A DNA stretch of 64,000 bases, from contig NZ_JAPPUW010000024.1 in the NCBI RefSeq assembly GCF_026712205.1, positions 1 through 64,000 of the forward strand. The letters run 5' to 3'. Each line of letters opens with the position of its first letter. Positions within the stretch are counted from its first letter, which is position 1. The translations under genes were made by a program, and so were the position numbers. The notes beneath the pieces were generated by a model that was given only the letters and a program-made list of their open reading frames with translations, was not told where the DNA came from and ran no database searches. Positions 62,783-64,000 of this stretch are shown in pieces. The stretch is from Pelomonas aquatica. GTDB lineage: Bacteria; Pseudomonadota; Gammaproteobacteria; Burkholderiales; Burkholderiaceae_C.

Positions 62783-64000
62783 ATGAATCGATTCGTCTCC
62801 AAGCTGCTCAGCCCCGCGCTGCTGGGCACATTGGCCGTGCTGGTGTTGTCGGCCGTGATCTGGTGGGTGGGGCCGCTGATCGGCATCGGCGACCACCGGC
62901 CGCTGGACCCGACCTGGGTGCGCGTGCTGATCCTGGCGCTGCTGTGGGCGGGCTGGATAGCCCGCCTCGCCTGGAAGGCCTGGCGGCGCAGGCGCACGAA
63001 CGCGGCGCTGATCCAGGGCATGAGCGGCGGCGCGACCGCCGGCGACCGCGAGGCCCAGGTGCTGGCCGAGCGCTTCGCCGAGGCGATGACGCGGCTCAAG
63101 GGCGCGGCCGGCCGCTCGCTGCTGCAGCCGGGCGCCTACCTCTACGAGCTGCCTTGGTATATGTTCATCGGCGCGCCGGGCTCGGGCAAGACGACGGCGC
63201 TGCTGAATGCCGGCCTGCAGTTCCTGCTCGGCGACGGCAAGCAGGGCGCGGAACTGCGCGGCGTCGGCGGCACGCGCAACTGCGACTGGTGGTTCACGCG
63301 CGAGGCCGTGCTCATCGACACCGCCGGCCGCTACACGCTGCAGGAGTCCGACGAGAAGGTCGACGCGCAGGCCTGGGACAGCTTCCTCGGCCTGCTGAAG
63401 AAGACCCGCCCGCGCCAGCCGATCAACGGCGTGCTGCTGACCGTCAACGTGCAGGACCTGCTGCAGCAGGGTGCGCCCGAGCGCGCGCAGCACGCGGCCA
63501 AGCTGCGTGAGCGCCTGCACGAGCTGCAGACCAAGCTGGGCGTGCGCGCGCCGGTCTATGTGCTGGTCACCAAGGTCGACCTGATCGCCGGCTTCAACGA
63601 GAACTTCGCCGACCTGCCCAAGGAGGAGCGCGACCAGGTCTGGGGCTTCACGCTGCCCTGGCAGGACGGCGCAACAACCAACGTGACTGCCGACGTGACC
63701 GCCGCCTTCGACGGCGGCTATGCCGGCCTGGAGCAGCGCCTGGGCGAGCGCATGCCCGAACGCCTGCTGGCCACGCGCGACCCGCAGCGCCGCGCCGCGG
63801 CCTTCGGCTTCCACCAGGAGTTCGCCGCGCTGCGCGGGCCGCTGCGCGAGTTCCTCGCCACCGTGTTCGCGTCCGGCGGCAGCCTGCAGGCGACGCCGCC
63901 GGTGCGCGGCGTCTACTTCACCAGCGGCACGCAGGAAGGCACGCCCATCGACCGCGTCATGGGCGCGCTGGGCCGCAGCTTCGGCCTGACGCGCCGCGCG
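62783..64000 (+). CDS. tssM: T6SS membrane-complex protein TssM (IcmF), N-terminal part
   Basis: The ATG at 62783 opens a frame of 406 codons that runs off the window end without a stop; the full protein is usually ~1200-1300 residues. Two membrane segments (about 8-35 and 44-62) come first. A cytoplasmic NTPase-like domain follows with Walker A GAPGSGKT (130-137), GVGGTRNCDWWFTREAVLID, DTAGRYTLQ, and NGVLLTVNVQDLL. TssM spans the inner membrane and, with TssL and TssJ, forms the envelope anchor. Only 4 bases separate it from tssL. Confidence 0.95.
   Translation, partial: MNRFVSKLLSPALLGTLAVLVLSAVIWWVGPLIGIGDHRPLDPTWVRVLILALLWAGWIARLAWKAWRRRRTNAALIQGMSGGATAGDREAQVLAERFAEAMTRLKGAAGRSLLQPGAYLYELPWYMFIGAPGSGKTTALLNAGLQFLLGDGKQGAELRGVGGTRNCDWWFTREAVLIDTAGRYTLQESDEKVDAQAWDSFLGLLKKTRPRQPINGVLLTVNVQDLLQQGAPERAQHAAKLRERLHELQTKLGVRAPVYVLVTKVDLIAGFNENFADLPKEERDQVWGFTLPWQDGATTNVTADVTAAFDGGYAGLEQRLGERMPERLLATRDPQRRAAAFGFHQEFAALRGPLREFLATVFASGGSLQATPPVRGVYFTSGTQEGTPIDRVMGALGRSFGLTRRA

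Overview
The window is GC-rich and has the gene content of a Burkholderiales-type betaproteobacterium (a Roseateles, Mitsuaria or Rubrivivax-like relative is plausible). This assignment is an inference from codon bias, T6SS gene style and the filamentous haemagglutinin (FHA)-type proteins; no taxonomic marker gene is present.

Region 1 (1-9.8 kb, + strand) is an operon-like run. It starts with the 3' part of a very large FHA-family protein containing Pro-Thr-Ala repeats. An ExbB-type proton channel fused to periplasmic DUF2341/LamG-like domains follows, then two ExbD proteins, a TonB-like protein, a putative porin and a periplasmic coiled-coil protein. A 0.6-kb imperfect palindrome separates the two exbD genes. 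I read the set as a dedicated proton-motive-force-driven envelope machine linked to a surface protein.

Region 2 (9.8-16.8 kb) is a 6.9-kb integrated element between a 14-bp direct repeat at the 3' end of an initiator tRNA-fMet gene. It carries a left-end gene of unknown function, an XRE regulator, a second HTH protein, several small proteins, an HUH rolling-circle initiator broken by a one-base insertion in its catalytic motif, and a serine recombinase. The recombinase reading frame runs through the attachment core into the tRNA.

Region 3 (17.1-38.2 kb, - strand) is the main type VI secretion block. Reading from the promoter end: tssA, tssB, tssC, two hcp genes, tagJ, tssE, tssF, tssG and clpV. 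An effector arsenal follows: a broken M35 metallopeptidase, lipoproteins, a PLC-like phosphodiesterase, a class-3 lipase, a TPR-methyltransferase, VgrG, and a Tde1-like Ntox15 DNase with its Tdi1-like immunity protein.

Region 4 (38.3-53.9 kb, + strand) is a two-partner secretion operon placed inside the T6SS locus. It encodes an FhaC/ShlB transporter, a 4140-residue repeat-built TpsA exoprotein ending in a cysteine pair, and a translationally coupled caspase-fold protease.

Region 5 (54.0-64.0 kb) resumes the T6SS on the + strand. It holds two unrecognised T6SS-linked proteins, TagH (FHA domain), a PP2C phosphatase (PppA), a DUF4280 PAAR-like tip protein, a convergent OmpA-family protein, TssK, TssL with an OmpA domain, and the beginning of TssM, cut by the window end. 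TssJ and the kinase PpkA are not in the window.
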